DNA of 37,912 bases, from the NCBI GenBank assembly GCA_010014835.2, contig JAAAKB020000020.1, forward strand, positions 671,243 through 709,154, written 5' to 3'. Position numbers and translations under genes: made by a program. The stretch is from Apostichopus leukothele. Its lineage: Eukaryota > Echinodermata > Holothuroidea > Aspidochirotida > Stichopodidae. Below are positions 1 to 11,069 of this stretch, one piece after another. A model generated the notes under the pieces. It searched no databases. It saw nothing but the letters and a program-made list of their open reading frames with translations, and was not told where the DNA came from. The stretch's first letter is position 1. Every line of letters starts with the position of its first letter.

Positions 1-35
<35 letters not shown>

Positions 36-56
36 CGTGTGTGTGTGTGTGTGTGT
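1..56. repeat. (AT)n(GT)n microsatellite
   Basis: The first 24 bases are pure AT alternation, followed by about 32 bases of GT with one GC interruption. It is a compound dinucleotide microsatellite cut by the window edge, so its full length is unknown. Confidence 0.97.
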
Positions 57-429
57 ATCGAATTACTGGCAGGTTGATAATTTGAGCTGTGTTAGGTCGG
101 CAGACTTCTAACAGGGCTTCTGGATAAAATCATAATCTTTGAATTTAATTTGCAACCAATATGAAAACGGTGTCTGTTATTGCACCGTGTTGTTACCATC
201 TCCCCTTGAACAAATCTGTTTATGATTGTCCCTGTTAGTGGTATGGTAACATACCAACTGAAGAAAATTGCGTCTCTCCCATCCGCCAGCTCCACCCCCT
301 CCCCCCTTCCCCCCCCTTTCTCCCTGTCAAACAAAGTTGTATTTCTAGCATAGTTGCCTGTTCTCGTGTTAACATGGGGTTATATTAGTACTCCATGCAT
401 TTTGGAAATTTAGCAAAGATACGGTTCAA
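57..429. other. non-coding, pyrimidine-rich patch
   Basis: I see no gene here. The only structure is a C-rich polypyrimidine stretch near 290-325, made of several short C runs broken by T. The short open frames have no recognisable composition. Confidence 0.6.
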
Positions 430-742
430 GTGCAAGATTACGTTCGCGTATCATCGTTTAACGTCTCGTACTCATGTGTACTCATGCACTCGTGCACTCG
501 AAATTTTAACACGGGTAGTTCTGGTTGTACTTGTACTCGCGTCATTGTACTCACATGTACTATAGTAATTATAACACGGGAGTTCTTCTTGTATGCTCGT
601 ACTCGCGTTATTGTACTCGTGTACTTCGCCATTATAAAACGGGCAGTTGTACTTGTACTCGCGTTATTTTAATCGTGTACTCGTAATTATAACACGGGGA
701 GTTCTGCTTTTAATTGTACTCGCGTTATCGTACTCGTTCTTG
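430..742. repeat. degenerate tandem array A, ~55-65 bp units on an ACTCGT hexamer
   Basis: Four higher-order units start at 509, 574, 637 and 692, each opening with an AMACGGG core, followed by an AGTT segment, then GTACTCGCGTTAT, then further GTACTCG hexamers, and closing with an AATTATA-like end. The units measure about 65, 63 and 55 bases, and the fourth is truncated near 742. A more decayed unit with the same parts occupies roughly 430-508. Within each unit the basic step is a six-base ACTCGT or GTACTC motif. The open reading frames here are by-products of the hexamer. Confidence 0.85.
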
Positions 743-1763
743 GAGTCTGCTATCAAACCAAACGATACTAATTGTTTTTTGTCTATTTAGGGAGCTGTCC
801 GTCACATGTATCCTTATCTTATATGTATATATAATGGGTTTGCTTCCCCTTTCTGTAACCATCAATATCGTGTAACAAAGGCACCCATTTACATGCATGG
901 TTTTCCCTATAACCCGAACATAATCAGACACGATGTCCGTATATAGTACAAACTGAACACACCGTCTTCACTCGCTTTGTTTTACATTGTGTTTAATAGT
1001 GTTATAACATAGGATTACTATTCTTGTCCTTATCTTTGATTTCTTTTGTGAAATTGGCCGTTAAACGTACAGTAATGGCCATGTGATTAATTACTCAATT
1101 ATCTTTTTTAATCGGTGGAAAGCTGTTCATTTAAAATTCGATTGCAAATTGGTTTACTTGTATTTAATTAGTTATCGACAAAAACCCTCCAGTGCACCTT
1201 ATCTGCGTTGTCATTATTAATTCCTTCAAGAAATAACGGAAAAACCAGTTTGAAGTTTAGAACCCCACAAGCTGTTGACTTTATCTAAATTTCAGACTCG
1301 ATAAAAGAGAAATTCCGATACTTTTTGATTTATCACAGAAACAATCCCACGGGAAATTAAAACGTTGGGTCACCCGAAGGAAGGATTTGCTGTTATATAA
1401 TTCGAAACACTTTTGAGATTTGGTAAGAGGCTAGCTAGATTGGTAAAGAATAAAGGATTTGTTTTCGTTCGAGATGCTTATCAATTTAGCTAAAAAATGA
1501 AATATTAAATCCGCAACTGCTCTTCCGGTGTAGATGATTTTATGGTTGATATGTAAAGAGCATAATCATACATATTTTCGCATTACCACGTATAGGCTTT
1601 GTAAACAATATGATCCATTCAAGTGATGCTTGTTAGAAGAACTCTTTACTTTTGAATGACGGTGACATAACAACTATTACCTTATACTGATAGATGAAAA
1701 TACTACTGAACTAAAATGGCGGCCAAATATTGACTTTTAAATATTTGCTTATATACAGCATTG
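743..1763. other. unique AT-rich spacer between two hexamer arrays
   Basis: About 1 kb of non-repetitive AT-rich sequence separates the two ACTCGT arrays. I find no convincing exon, RNA gene or promoter. Confidence 0.55.
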
Positions 1764-1957
1764 GAGTACCCGAGCCTGTACTTGCAGTTTTACTCGAGTA
1801 CATTGTTCTGTACTCGAATTCTTACTCGTGGGTTTGTACTCGTATTCGTACTCAAGCAAAAGATTAGAAAAAATGTTTTTACTCGTACTCATGGCTTATA
1901 CTCTTACTGGAACGCGTACTCGAAATCGAGTCCGTGTACTCTTACTCGTACTCGAGA
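1764..1957. repeat. degenerate tandem array B of ACTCGT/GTACTC hexamers
   Basis: GTACTCG and ACTCGT variants recur almost continuously on both sides of a 40-base AT-rich break near 1858-1878. The motif is the same as in the array at 430-742, but the CGGG-bearing higher-order unit is missing, so this copy is a plain degenerate hexamer tract. Translated frames give Ser-Tyr or Leu-Val repeats, which are artefacts. Confidence 0.8.
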
Positions 1958-4560
1958 AATTGTTCTCACAGTGCAAGCAAGTCACTAAACCAATATTACT
2001 AAATCATTCTCTATACATACTTCCGTTATTTAGTTTTCTGTTTAAGGTTCACCTTTAATTCCATTCAGTAGGAAAAGTACATCATTGATCGTCGCTTTGA
2101 AGTCTGAAAACATGTTTTTCGATCAAAAAGAAATAATTATGTTGACTAACTTTTTGTTATTACTTCAAGGGAATCCAATACGAAAACGTCGTCAAGAGGG
2201 ACTCGTTCTAATCGAGTATTTTCAAACTGAATGTTTGCTCTGACAAAGAAGTTATTTGGCGAAACATTCCCCTACAGTATAGGCTTAGATGATTATATAC
2301 ATATATAAATCTGCTATCAGTGAATTATTCCCACCAGTTTTATTTCACATTAAGGTGTTCCCTGTGAGACCCACGGAATGTGGAGATGCAAACAATTCTT
2401 AAGTAGATGGGAATACTCAAGGGTCTATAGGCAAATACAAAAAACAAAACAAAAAACTCATGACGTCAGAAATGATAAAAGGAAAATATTTGAAGAGAAT
2501 AACAAAGTCTCTGTTAGCAGTGAACGATGTCTATGTCCACGAGCACATCTTCAGAAGATGAGCATTGCTTAACCAAAGGATTCCACACCACGTGCCATTA
2601 GTTTCTGAATACAGTTTTAACCCATATGAATCCTGATCTTCCATACATTCTTCTGGTTCAGAGGTATAAGCTGATATCGTTAAAATGCAACAGGAATTCG
2701 CAAAGGGGAGATATGAAAACCAATGGGCTGAATATACTGCCATCCTAAGGGGACTGTAATCGTAACAAAATCCATCCCCCACCTGTTTGACCAGGACGAT
2801 CAAGTTTAACTATTTATTTATTCCCCTCTTTTCATGGACATACATAATTTTGAAACATCATATTTAAAGGAGAGCAAGCTTTTACATCGATAAGACAACG
2901 ATTTTAGGATGAAACATCATAGGACACTACCATATATTTCATGCTATTTCATAACTAAAGAAAGATCCTTTCTTTTCTTTTCTTTTTTCTTCAAAAGTCT
3001 GAATGTTCCATTGGTTTTCGAGTGTTGTTACGTGTCGTTTCGTAAATGGAATACCGGTGTGCCGGTTACAAGCAATGTATTATTGCTAAGAACATCATCA
3101 ATGTTTTTGTACTGTGTTAACTTCTTAACGCAATACAAAACTATTTTTGACTAGTTATTTCAATACGACTTAACGAACTATATGTATAACATCTAGTAAA
3201 TTATACACAAAACAAAACTAATTAGACGTACCCATATACTTGTACTAAAATATATAGAAAATTCAAGAATCGGGTGAAATATAGTTCAACAACATTTTGA
3301 TGCATAGATTATATTGTAAAGAGTAAACTTGTGTGTTACGTAAGCATTTACCGCAGACCCAAGTTTGTAGTAGCTTTCCTACAAGTTTTTGAAAGGCAGT
3401 AAATTTCCTTCTCGCGTACCAAACATTTTACGCATTTTGTTTATCTTATCATAAAAATGCCATCGTGTCCAACCGTATAGTTAGCTTCCACCCTCTTACA
3501 TGGTAAAAAAAATGTTTTGCATAATATTTTCAAATAAAGTTTTCTAACGTTTTGATCGGCACCAAGCAAATATCACTTTGTAATATTAAACGTGAAGACC
3601 TTTGAGTTTGGTTTTCGATTTTGTTTTTAAGATAACCAAAACATCTAGATATAAATGATGGGCTAATAGGAAGGTGTTGTAAGGACAACAAACTAGTTAT
3701 TTTCAACCATGCTTCCTTAAGTTACCCGACAAACTTTGAAATAAAAAAAATCCATACGTCATGAAAAGCTTATTTAGTAAAGAAAACTTGAAAACGTCTT
3801 AACAGAGAAAGCCTCAACCCAGACACAGACTGATGCGAATTTCCGATTTTCAACTTTCTTTTTTTTTCCCCCGAAGTTGGTCGTATATCGATTTAAGTCA
3901 GATTCTAATTGGATAATGGTTCTCCGGAGATAATATAAAGCTTACTTTATGCTTTCATTTCTTTGCAAATGCAATTTATGGATCCAAGCAGTTTATTCTT
4001 CCTATTAACTTTAATAATCAACCATCTGTCTGCAGAATCTCGATAGTAATGTTCTGTGGTGATAATTTTCTCTTGAGCGTGAACACGAACCGAAGTACTG
4101 ATGCATCTGTAGCAGGGCTTGGTGCGAATTTCGCCTCCATCATTTTGTATTCGTGATTTGAATACCGACTATAGTTCATGGTATCTAGTACACATAATTT
4201 TCTGCCTAATAGGAAGACTTTAATATGATACTATAAAGCATACAACTTATGAAATAAATAATAGAAATTTAAAAAAGGAACAAATCAGGCGGAACATTTG
4301 TTTACGTCATACCAAACAGTCTGGTTGAGTTTTTCTATTATTATATATTCTCGTTTTGGTAATGAAAAAATTTAAAAATCGGTATTTTGTAGCTGTTTTG
4401 GTCTAAAGAAATATTGCATTTCTTATGTTCAAACCCAACTCAACTAACAATAATTAAGTTATCAGCTGAACTGCTACAATACGTGACTTATACTTCAATT
4501 TAGTGTCAGCACATTTTATGTAAGTTTATCATTCTAGAGTTGCATAAATCGCGCAGTAGC

Positions 4561-4577
4561 ACACACACACACACACA
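4561..4577. repeat. (AC)n microsatellite
   Basis: About eight uninterrupted AC units form a short dinucleotide repeat. Confidence 0.9.
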
Positions 4578-4728
4578 ACCGTGGTACGAGCTATACACTG
4601 GTTTCGCGAACAAAATATTCATAGGGTCATTACTAGATACATACACTCGTTCATTGTAAAATATGTTCTTCCTTTCTGAGATAAATATAACCGGTTAGGA
4701 GGCTACAAAATTCTAGTCCATAGACTGG

Positions 4729-4812
4729 TCTGTTTATAGTTTATAGTCTAGTCTACTGGTCTACTGGTATAGTCTACTATCGGTTTATATAGTCTTGTCT
4801 ATAAACTATTAT
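4729..4812. repeat. TAGTCTA-rich tract with inverted repeat
   Basis: TAGTCTA and CTACTGGT motifs repeat several times. TAGTTTATAG at 4737-4746 is the exact reverse complement of CTATAAACTA at 4799-4808, so the tract could fold into an imperfect hairpin. It is probably a decayed simple or foldback repeat. No function is implied. Confidence 0.6.
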
Positions 4813-5632
4813 AATAGTTGGGTGCATGGTCATATATACTCATACACTCACTGAAAGTTTAGCTCATCCGAATACAAGCATACAGGTTTTTTGCAAAGTT
4901 AAATTTTAATGTTATTCATCGTATAAGAAGCCGAGAATGGCAAATATATTCAAACTTCTTAAAGTCATTCTTTTTCTCCGGTCACAAGCATAATCCTCAT
5001 TAAGTTAACATGATTGCTTTCACCAATGCTGCAATAATCTAATGTTTCCTGTTCCAATGAATATTGAATGAGTTGAGTAAGACACGTGAATTTACCATCA
5101 CATGTTTAAGTTTGTTTAGACGGGGCAACTAATTGTCCTTCAATCATATACGAGTTAGGAAGTAATTTAAATGAGATGTAAAATTTGTTCAAATTTCCGA
5201 GTCTTTCTTACACGCCAGTCACAGTGAACAATATAAGGAGACGTCCTATCATATCAGAGTAATTAAACATAAACCAAACAATGTCAAGCTATTCGAGCCT
5301 GTTTGGATTAAGAAGCAGGTTTTTTGGCATATCGCCGTACCAAATTAACTCTGCTTTGACGTTTTTGATTGAAGGACAAGCCACAACTTCCAAAGATCAT
5401 GTTTTTCTTTCAAATTATCATGTTTACATACTTAATAATAAAGCATATGAGAAGTGTCAAGACGTGACTAGGTTTTAACGCAATTTTTTCCCCCGTTTCC
5501 TCAAATGTCAGGGTTGACAGTATTGATATAGATATCTGTAAATTAAATGAGTAAACAAAATATTTGTTTTCATCGCAGGTAAAAAAATACAAGAAGGAAC
5601 GACAACTTACGATACAAGAGTGCAAAAGGATT

Positions 5633-5658
5633 GACGTCATAATTATCCTCTCACGTGA
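5633..5658 (+). promoter_or_regulatory. CRE plus E-box upstream of the secreted-precursor exon
   Basis: A full palindromic cAMP-response element TGACGTCA lies at 5633-5640, and a palindromic E-box TCACGTGA at 5651-5658, ten bases later. They sit about 180-200 bases before the chosen start codon at 5836. Full CREs are known in several peptide-hormone promoters, which fits the downstream product. I see no clear TATA box at the expected distance, and the transcription start is unknown. The functional reading is inference from position and motif. Confidence 0.45.
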
Positions 5659-5835
5659 CCAAGTTAACAACTTTGTTTTTGCGACAGACGTCTCTCTTAA
5701 AATTGGAAGCTATAGCTGCCGAGGGGAAAATCGATAAGCAACAAAAAGAGGTTTTGATTTTGGGAATTGCGGACAAAAACAGTTTCGTGGAACAGGTGCG
5801 GAAAGGATACGTCCAACAACAAAATTTACATCACA

Positions 5836-6246
5836 ATGCGAAGTGTCGGAGTGTCCTTCTGTCCCCTTGCGTTGCTGGTTTTTCTACAAGTAGCTTGGGG
5901 TCAAGGGTCAATATCTCCCGATGCATCGACACCGACACAATACGGTGTATCGCCTGTATTTAAGGATCTTTTAGACGAAGCCACAGATGTGTTTCAGACA
6001 ATGCAAGCATTTATGACGACGTTGAGCCAGTTCGATAGAATACGACTGCACGAAGGCAAACGAGAAAACGAGATCAGGAGATACGGTGTCAAGCGAAACG
6101 ATGCCGGTTTCCAGATAACCGGTTGGAGGAAAAAGAGAAGTACCATGGAGGCAGATTTTATCAGTACAATGTTCACAGGCAAACTGGACCACCAGGCTAA
6201 GGAAACCTTAAAGTCAATCTATAAATTTGTTGACGGCATGGAGAAG
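5836..6246 (+). CDS. first coding exon of a secreted, dibasic-processed precursor (prohormone-like)
   Basis: The exon encodes 137 residues. I chose the ATG at 5836 because it has A at -3 and is followed at once by a signal peptide: residues 1-23, with hydrophobic core LALLVFLQVA and a likely cut after WGQ. The upstream in-frame ATG at 5767 would bury that signal. The rest lacks cysteine and has many basic processing sites: GKR at 74-76 (amidation type), RR 81-82, KR 86-87 and a furin-type RKKR at 98-101. These would release a ten-residue peptide NDAGFQITGW (88-97) and an acidic/amphipathic segment starting STMEADF (102 to exon end). Residues about 39-70 also look helical. The exon closes in phase 0 at AAG|GTAAGG. 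I do not recognise the family. A neuropeptide or hormone precursor is the best reading, and a furin-activated secreted protein is the alternative. Downstream exons were not found. Confidence 0.65.
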
Positions 6247-6252
6247 GTAAGG
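6247..6252 (+). other. splice donor of the secreted-precursor exon
   Basis: AAG|GTAAGG is a near-consensus donor placed exactly between codons 137 and 138 (phase 0). Past it, composition turns abruptly AT-rich, and the frame runs into hydrophobic low-complexity translation typical of an intron before a stop near 6406. Confidence 0.7.
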
Positions 6253-9200
6253 TTCATTATATTTATTGTATGTATTATTATAGCTGCAGAAATACAAATA
6301 AAAAACTTACCGAATTTATTATATTTTATTAACAAAACGATCAGTTTTGTAATAGCATTAGAGATATTATATTCCAAAGTTTTCTCTGTTTTCACTTTCA
6401 TTCCATGATGTAAAGTTATAAACCAAAAATACTAATCTGAATAAGGCCAAGACACAAAAATGTGAGGCTAAGGGAGTCATATTGACTGACCAGGGGGATG
6501 CTTACAACGTTTCAACCACGTTATCATATCTACTATCAGTTCAGTTCGGTTTATTCCAATATAAATTTTTCAATATTTCATAAATATAAAGTTAAGAAAT
6601 TAAGGTGATAGATAGAAAATAGGATACTATAAACATAAAATTTAGTCATCATCATTTAGGTCAATTCTAATCATTTTTAAACTTTTGAAAATAAATATAG
6701 AACATTATATATCAGTAGACTTTTCTGTGTGTTCGTTTCCCTATTAAATCACCTCACAGGTATTTCAGTTGTTATATTTCTTAATACAAAGAATAGTGGG
6801 CCTAATATAGATATTCTTCTTTTTTATTTTTTTATTTAAGCCCAGAATTCACAAACTCTTTACCACTTCCGTTCCTTTTTGTGCAATCTTTTTTTTTTTT
6901 AAAAGAAATATCCGGGGCAAAAATTGTTGATGAATTATTGTTCATTTTGTGAGATTGTTATCATGCCATTCCTAGCCCAGTTTATTCAAGGAAATTTGGA
7001 ATAATATCCAAGAATCTATGTAAAATAATTAATTCATCGGTTTAGTTGTATTTTTAATCTCGCTCGGTTTTCGGCTTGTAAGCCACAAGAAATATTTACA
7101 CAAAGATGGCATTGTTCCAATTTTCAACCGGCAAAAAATGACTAACATTATTAGCATACACGCTCCCTTTTTCAATCGAGACATTCAAATTTCGTAACAT
7201 AATCCATGTGTCATGTGACTACGGAAACACTCACCGTTATATTAGTTCAATGTATATGGGTGAAACAGTACACAATTAACGCCACCTCAACACAAACACA
7301 CGTGTCATTTGAGTAGAGAAATACACTTCGTTCTTTTTAAGGTAACGAGTGGATAGCAAAAATACAAAACGTACCCGTCTTTATCGTAAACAAGGCGTCT
7401 TACCAACTTATCTGTTACTCATCACGACAGTTACTTGCATATACCCTTAAAAAAATGGTAACTTAATTAATTTCAGTTGAAGAAAAAAAGGCTGTTTCAT
7501 CAACATCATCGGTGATTCATTTAAAAAGTACCGGTATACACCCTATAGTCTGTGTGACTTTTTCTTTAACTCAAAGCTATCATGTTTGTCATCACCTAGT
7601 GCACTTACGATATCATAAAATCTGGATATCTGTGATGTTTTGGAACTTTTATTGACTACACCTTTGATAAAATCTCACTATCGCCTCGCGGAGTTTGGAG
7701 TGTTATCTATCAAACCAAAATATTTCATTTTCTAACCTCATCCATTCCTTAGTTAAATCTTTGTCATCACAAAGTTTACGGCTTTCATTAACTTTATATT
7801 TTTTATCTAGATAAGGTTCCCTTTTAAAGCATAAAATTTCCAAGTTTTTAAGACCTTCGTATGTTTATTAGCAGGTGTTATGAAATAGAATACACCACGC
7901 CTGATGCGTCCAAAAAAATAAGGTCAAATTGCTTTCGACGATATTATATTGTGCATAAAACTTTAAACTTTGGAAATATTGATACCTAAGCGCAAATTGC
8001 CTCTGTCGTTTCTTCAACTACATTAAAGAATCTTCAAATGCAAAGGTTTACCAAGGTCGTTTCATCAAAAACTTTTCTACATCTCTGAAGAGACTTTGCT
8101 TTCTGCATGAATATGAAGTCACTTGTCAGGAGGATTCGAACTCTATGAATAATATCACTCTGTACTAAAGTCACATTTCTTACGAGCTAACTTTGGTTAA
8201 ATATTAGAGTTTGTTCTCAATAGTTAGTTAAACTGTTAAACAACAGTTGAAATCCATAATCTCAACAAGTTAATAATAATTATCAAATATCAAATTGATT
8301 TGCTAGTCACAAAAGAAGGAAAGACTGAGGTGAAACATATCTAGTTTTTGTTTTGACGAAAAAGAGAACTTTAAAAACTATGGTACAAATGAGCCTGGCT
8401 CTTAGTTTCTGATTTAGTCTCTGAACCAATCTTGCTATCAATGCAATATTTTACTCGTCATTAAGTTACGTCGGTATAACATATCGAACGAATATTAAAC
8501 TTTGCAATGAATTAAATATCAATACTTGCTTTTGCTTTGTGGGGGTGGTGAGGGGAGGGGATTAGCTTAGCCTCGGACGTGTTCTTTGACATTCACTTTG
8601 ACTGTACCGCTATACCGGATACAGCAAATCGTAATCAGACGTCTGCGCTAGTTATAAGTGGTTCTGTTTTACCGTATGCGCATGTGCGCGAAAACGCATC
8701 AACATTGACAATTTTTATTATATTCAAAATTTGCAGTTTGCTTGGAATAACTGACATTTGGTCATTTGCATAATAAAGTGCCATGGTACTGTCTTTAAAC
8801 AATGGAAGACAATTCCAATTCCAACTCGCTTACAGAAAACAATGAAAACAGGTCTGAAGGAAGTCATCTCTTTAATATAAATCATTGAGGTTAAAATTAT
8901 TAAGGGTAAACAGTGTACAAAGGAATGCCTTTTCATAACGCCATAACTAGTCTCAACAGGGTTGTTTTGCAAATAGTCTGATCATTTATTGGTCGGCATA
9001 CTACAGTTTTTCAATCCCGGACAAATGATTTAAATTTCACTTATTTACTTTATCTGTAAAAATGACGTAACCTAGCAACACCCCTACATACCTAACAAAA
9101 GTCTGAACAGATGCCAACGTGTAAAAGGTATGCATTCTATTTTTAAAAAGAATATGCTGTTTGATTCAAATACCTCCGGTGATATTATGTTACCGGAACT

Positions 9201-10828
9201 TCTAATTCGTCACACTAACGTCAATTATGTATTAATTATGAATGATAACTCTCTTTGAAAATGATCCTCTTTTCCATCCTGTTATTTGTTTTACCTTATT
9301 TATATAGTGCTCCTTTCATGTATACACTGCTCAAAATCGTTATCCACCTTGTACAAGCCAATTTGTGGTGTTTGTGTACTTTTAACGGATATAAAGATGT
9401 CAACCGGAAATTATAGGATTGTCTCGGGAGAAATTCGTAAAACCAAGAATAGAAAAACACACAAAGAAACCGGTTTAGACATTGTTATAAACTTTATCTG
9501 AATCGATTTAGAAACTCCCTAAATAGCTGCGAAAGTACTAATAATAAAGTGTGAAAATCAATCATCTTTGACGCACCAAAATGTCTTCATAATCGATAAA
9601 AAAATATTGGAGAATAATTCAAGATCCATTTAAAATAGCTAAAGGTATATATATATAGAAGACACCCACTCGCAAGAAAAGAAAAAAGAAAGAAAGATGC
9701 TCTTTCCACGCAAAGAAAAGGGCGACATTTTTAGGTGATGTAGGGTTCAATCAAAAGCTTAATTAGATTCAATTATACCGTAACATTTGTATGAGAACAT
9801 AAATGGTACAGAATATAATCTTGCGTAAATTCTAGCAAGTAGGCTTTGAAAATAATTGCCACGTCCACGATTCATAAGAAAATGATGACTATTTTTAATC
9901 GAAATTTTGATCCAAAATTATTGGAAGTTTTTGGAAAATGCTTCAGCCCTTCATGAAATGTTTGGGATTTGAGTAAACTAGTGTACTATAGTCAACTTTA
10001 GTGTAAGAGTATGGGTAGATAAGTATTTTCAATACAGCCGATACTCATGGCTTTATCAGTTAAAACAATGGTTCAGGTGAGGTTACCCGTTAATCAGTTA
10101 AAACTGATGTGTGTATAATTTCTTTAACATGTGTTACATTTATGACTAGTTGTTACTGAGAAGGACTTACAAAACAGAAAATATTAATCACACAATCCTA
10201 TGGATAATGATTGAATGGAATAACCAGACTACTCTAAAGGTTCCGTCAAATAATTTCGTCCACATTTTAACAGAAATTGGATGACACTTTACTGCTAAAC
10301 GCTTAAAATCTGCAATTTGAACCATCTTTATAATGGTTTACTTACTAGTTAAACATAGGGAGAGTTGTTTAGACTCCTAACCAGTCATTAGTTGCAACAG
10401 TCTTCGAGTAATGTATGCATCTGTTAGTATTTTTTCTACAGTAGCATCTGCTGACAGGTCTAACATGTGTTACAGTTTTATAACACACTTTAGTTTAGTA
10501 CTGATTAACGGTTGTTTCTTATTTTCACAGTACAAACAGATCAAGCTATGTACATTGCATACCCAAAACTAAAGCATAAATGTATCAAAAACGATAAGAC
10601 AATTCCTATACAATATGTGTATCATCTTCAAACATTCGTGTGACTCGAACCAACTTGATGGCTGACACGTCCTTAAGCCTGTGAACTGAAAAGCAAAAAC
10701 GGTCATTCATGCTTTAACCGCGGCAATGACACTTAAAAGACGTTTTAGCAAGCAGAGCGAATAGTTGCTATCGTTTAGGTTTTTTATCAAGCAAATTTGG
10801 CGGAAAAGTGACAGGCTATAACCCTTCA

Positions 10829-10850
10829 CCCCCCCCCCCCCACACACACA
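10829..10850. repeat. C13 run joined to (CA)n
   Basis: Thirteen consecutive C bases pass directly into a short CA repeat. It is simple sequence, one of six long G or C runs in the window. Confidence 0.95.
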
Positions 10851-11055
10851 AATTACGTCCTAATTTCGAAGACTCTTCCAGCTTTGTCAAGTTTACACTC
10901 ATGCTGTCGGACAATTTTTAGCAGACCTAACAAATAGCGAGAGAGAGACTAAGTAATAAATGAAATAATTCTCCGGTCAACAACAACATTTAATTAATAA
11001 GGGTACATGCATTGTCTGTCGACGCAATGCTACCCTATCACCTAACACAGACAGT

Positions 11056-11069
11056 GGGGGGGGGGGGGG
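11056..11069. repeat. G14 homopolymer run
   Basis: Fourteen consecutive G bases sit in otherwise AT-rich DNA. It could form a quadruplex and is a likely sequencing-error hotspot. Confidence 0.95.

Larger units (their letters stand above)
1958..5632. other. gene-less stretch with minor repeats
   Basis: No exon could be supported over about 3.7 kb. The region is AT-rich with short A and T runs. It contains an isolated perfect CRE palindrome TGACGTCA at 2461-2468, a short AC repeat at 4561-4577 and a TAGTCTA-rich hairpin-prone tract near 4729-4812. The longest frames, at 2531-2803 (-) and 2909-3154 (+), have no domain, signal peptide or splice context that I recognise. Confidence 0.5.

Noticed and set aside
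430-672. Open frames in the hexamer arrays, also at 1761-2058
   Set aside because: Their Ser-Tyr/Thr-Arg/Leu-Val repeats follow directly from the ACTCGT tandem motif.
2531-2803. 90-codon minus-strand frame with several cysteines
   Set aside because: No recognisable cysteine pattern or signal peptide and no clear splice borders.
5767-5835. N-terminal extension of the secreted precursor from an upstream in-frame ATG
   Set aside because: It would place 23 hydrophilic residues before the signal peptide. The ATG at 5836 has a good context and an immediate signal sequence.
6247-6408. Hydrophobic C-terminal extension of the precursor (possible membrane segments)
   Set aside because: It lies past a strong GTAAGG donor and is AT-driven Ile/Phe-rich translation, as expected for intron.
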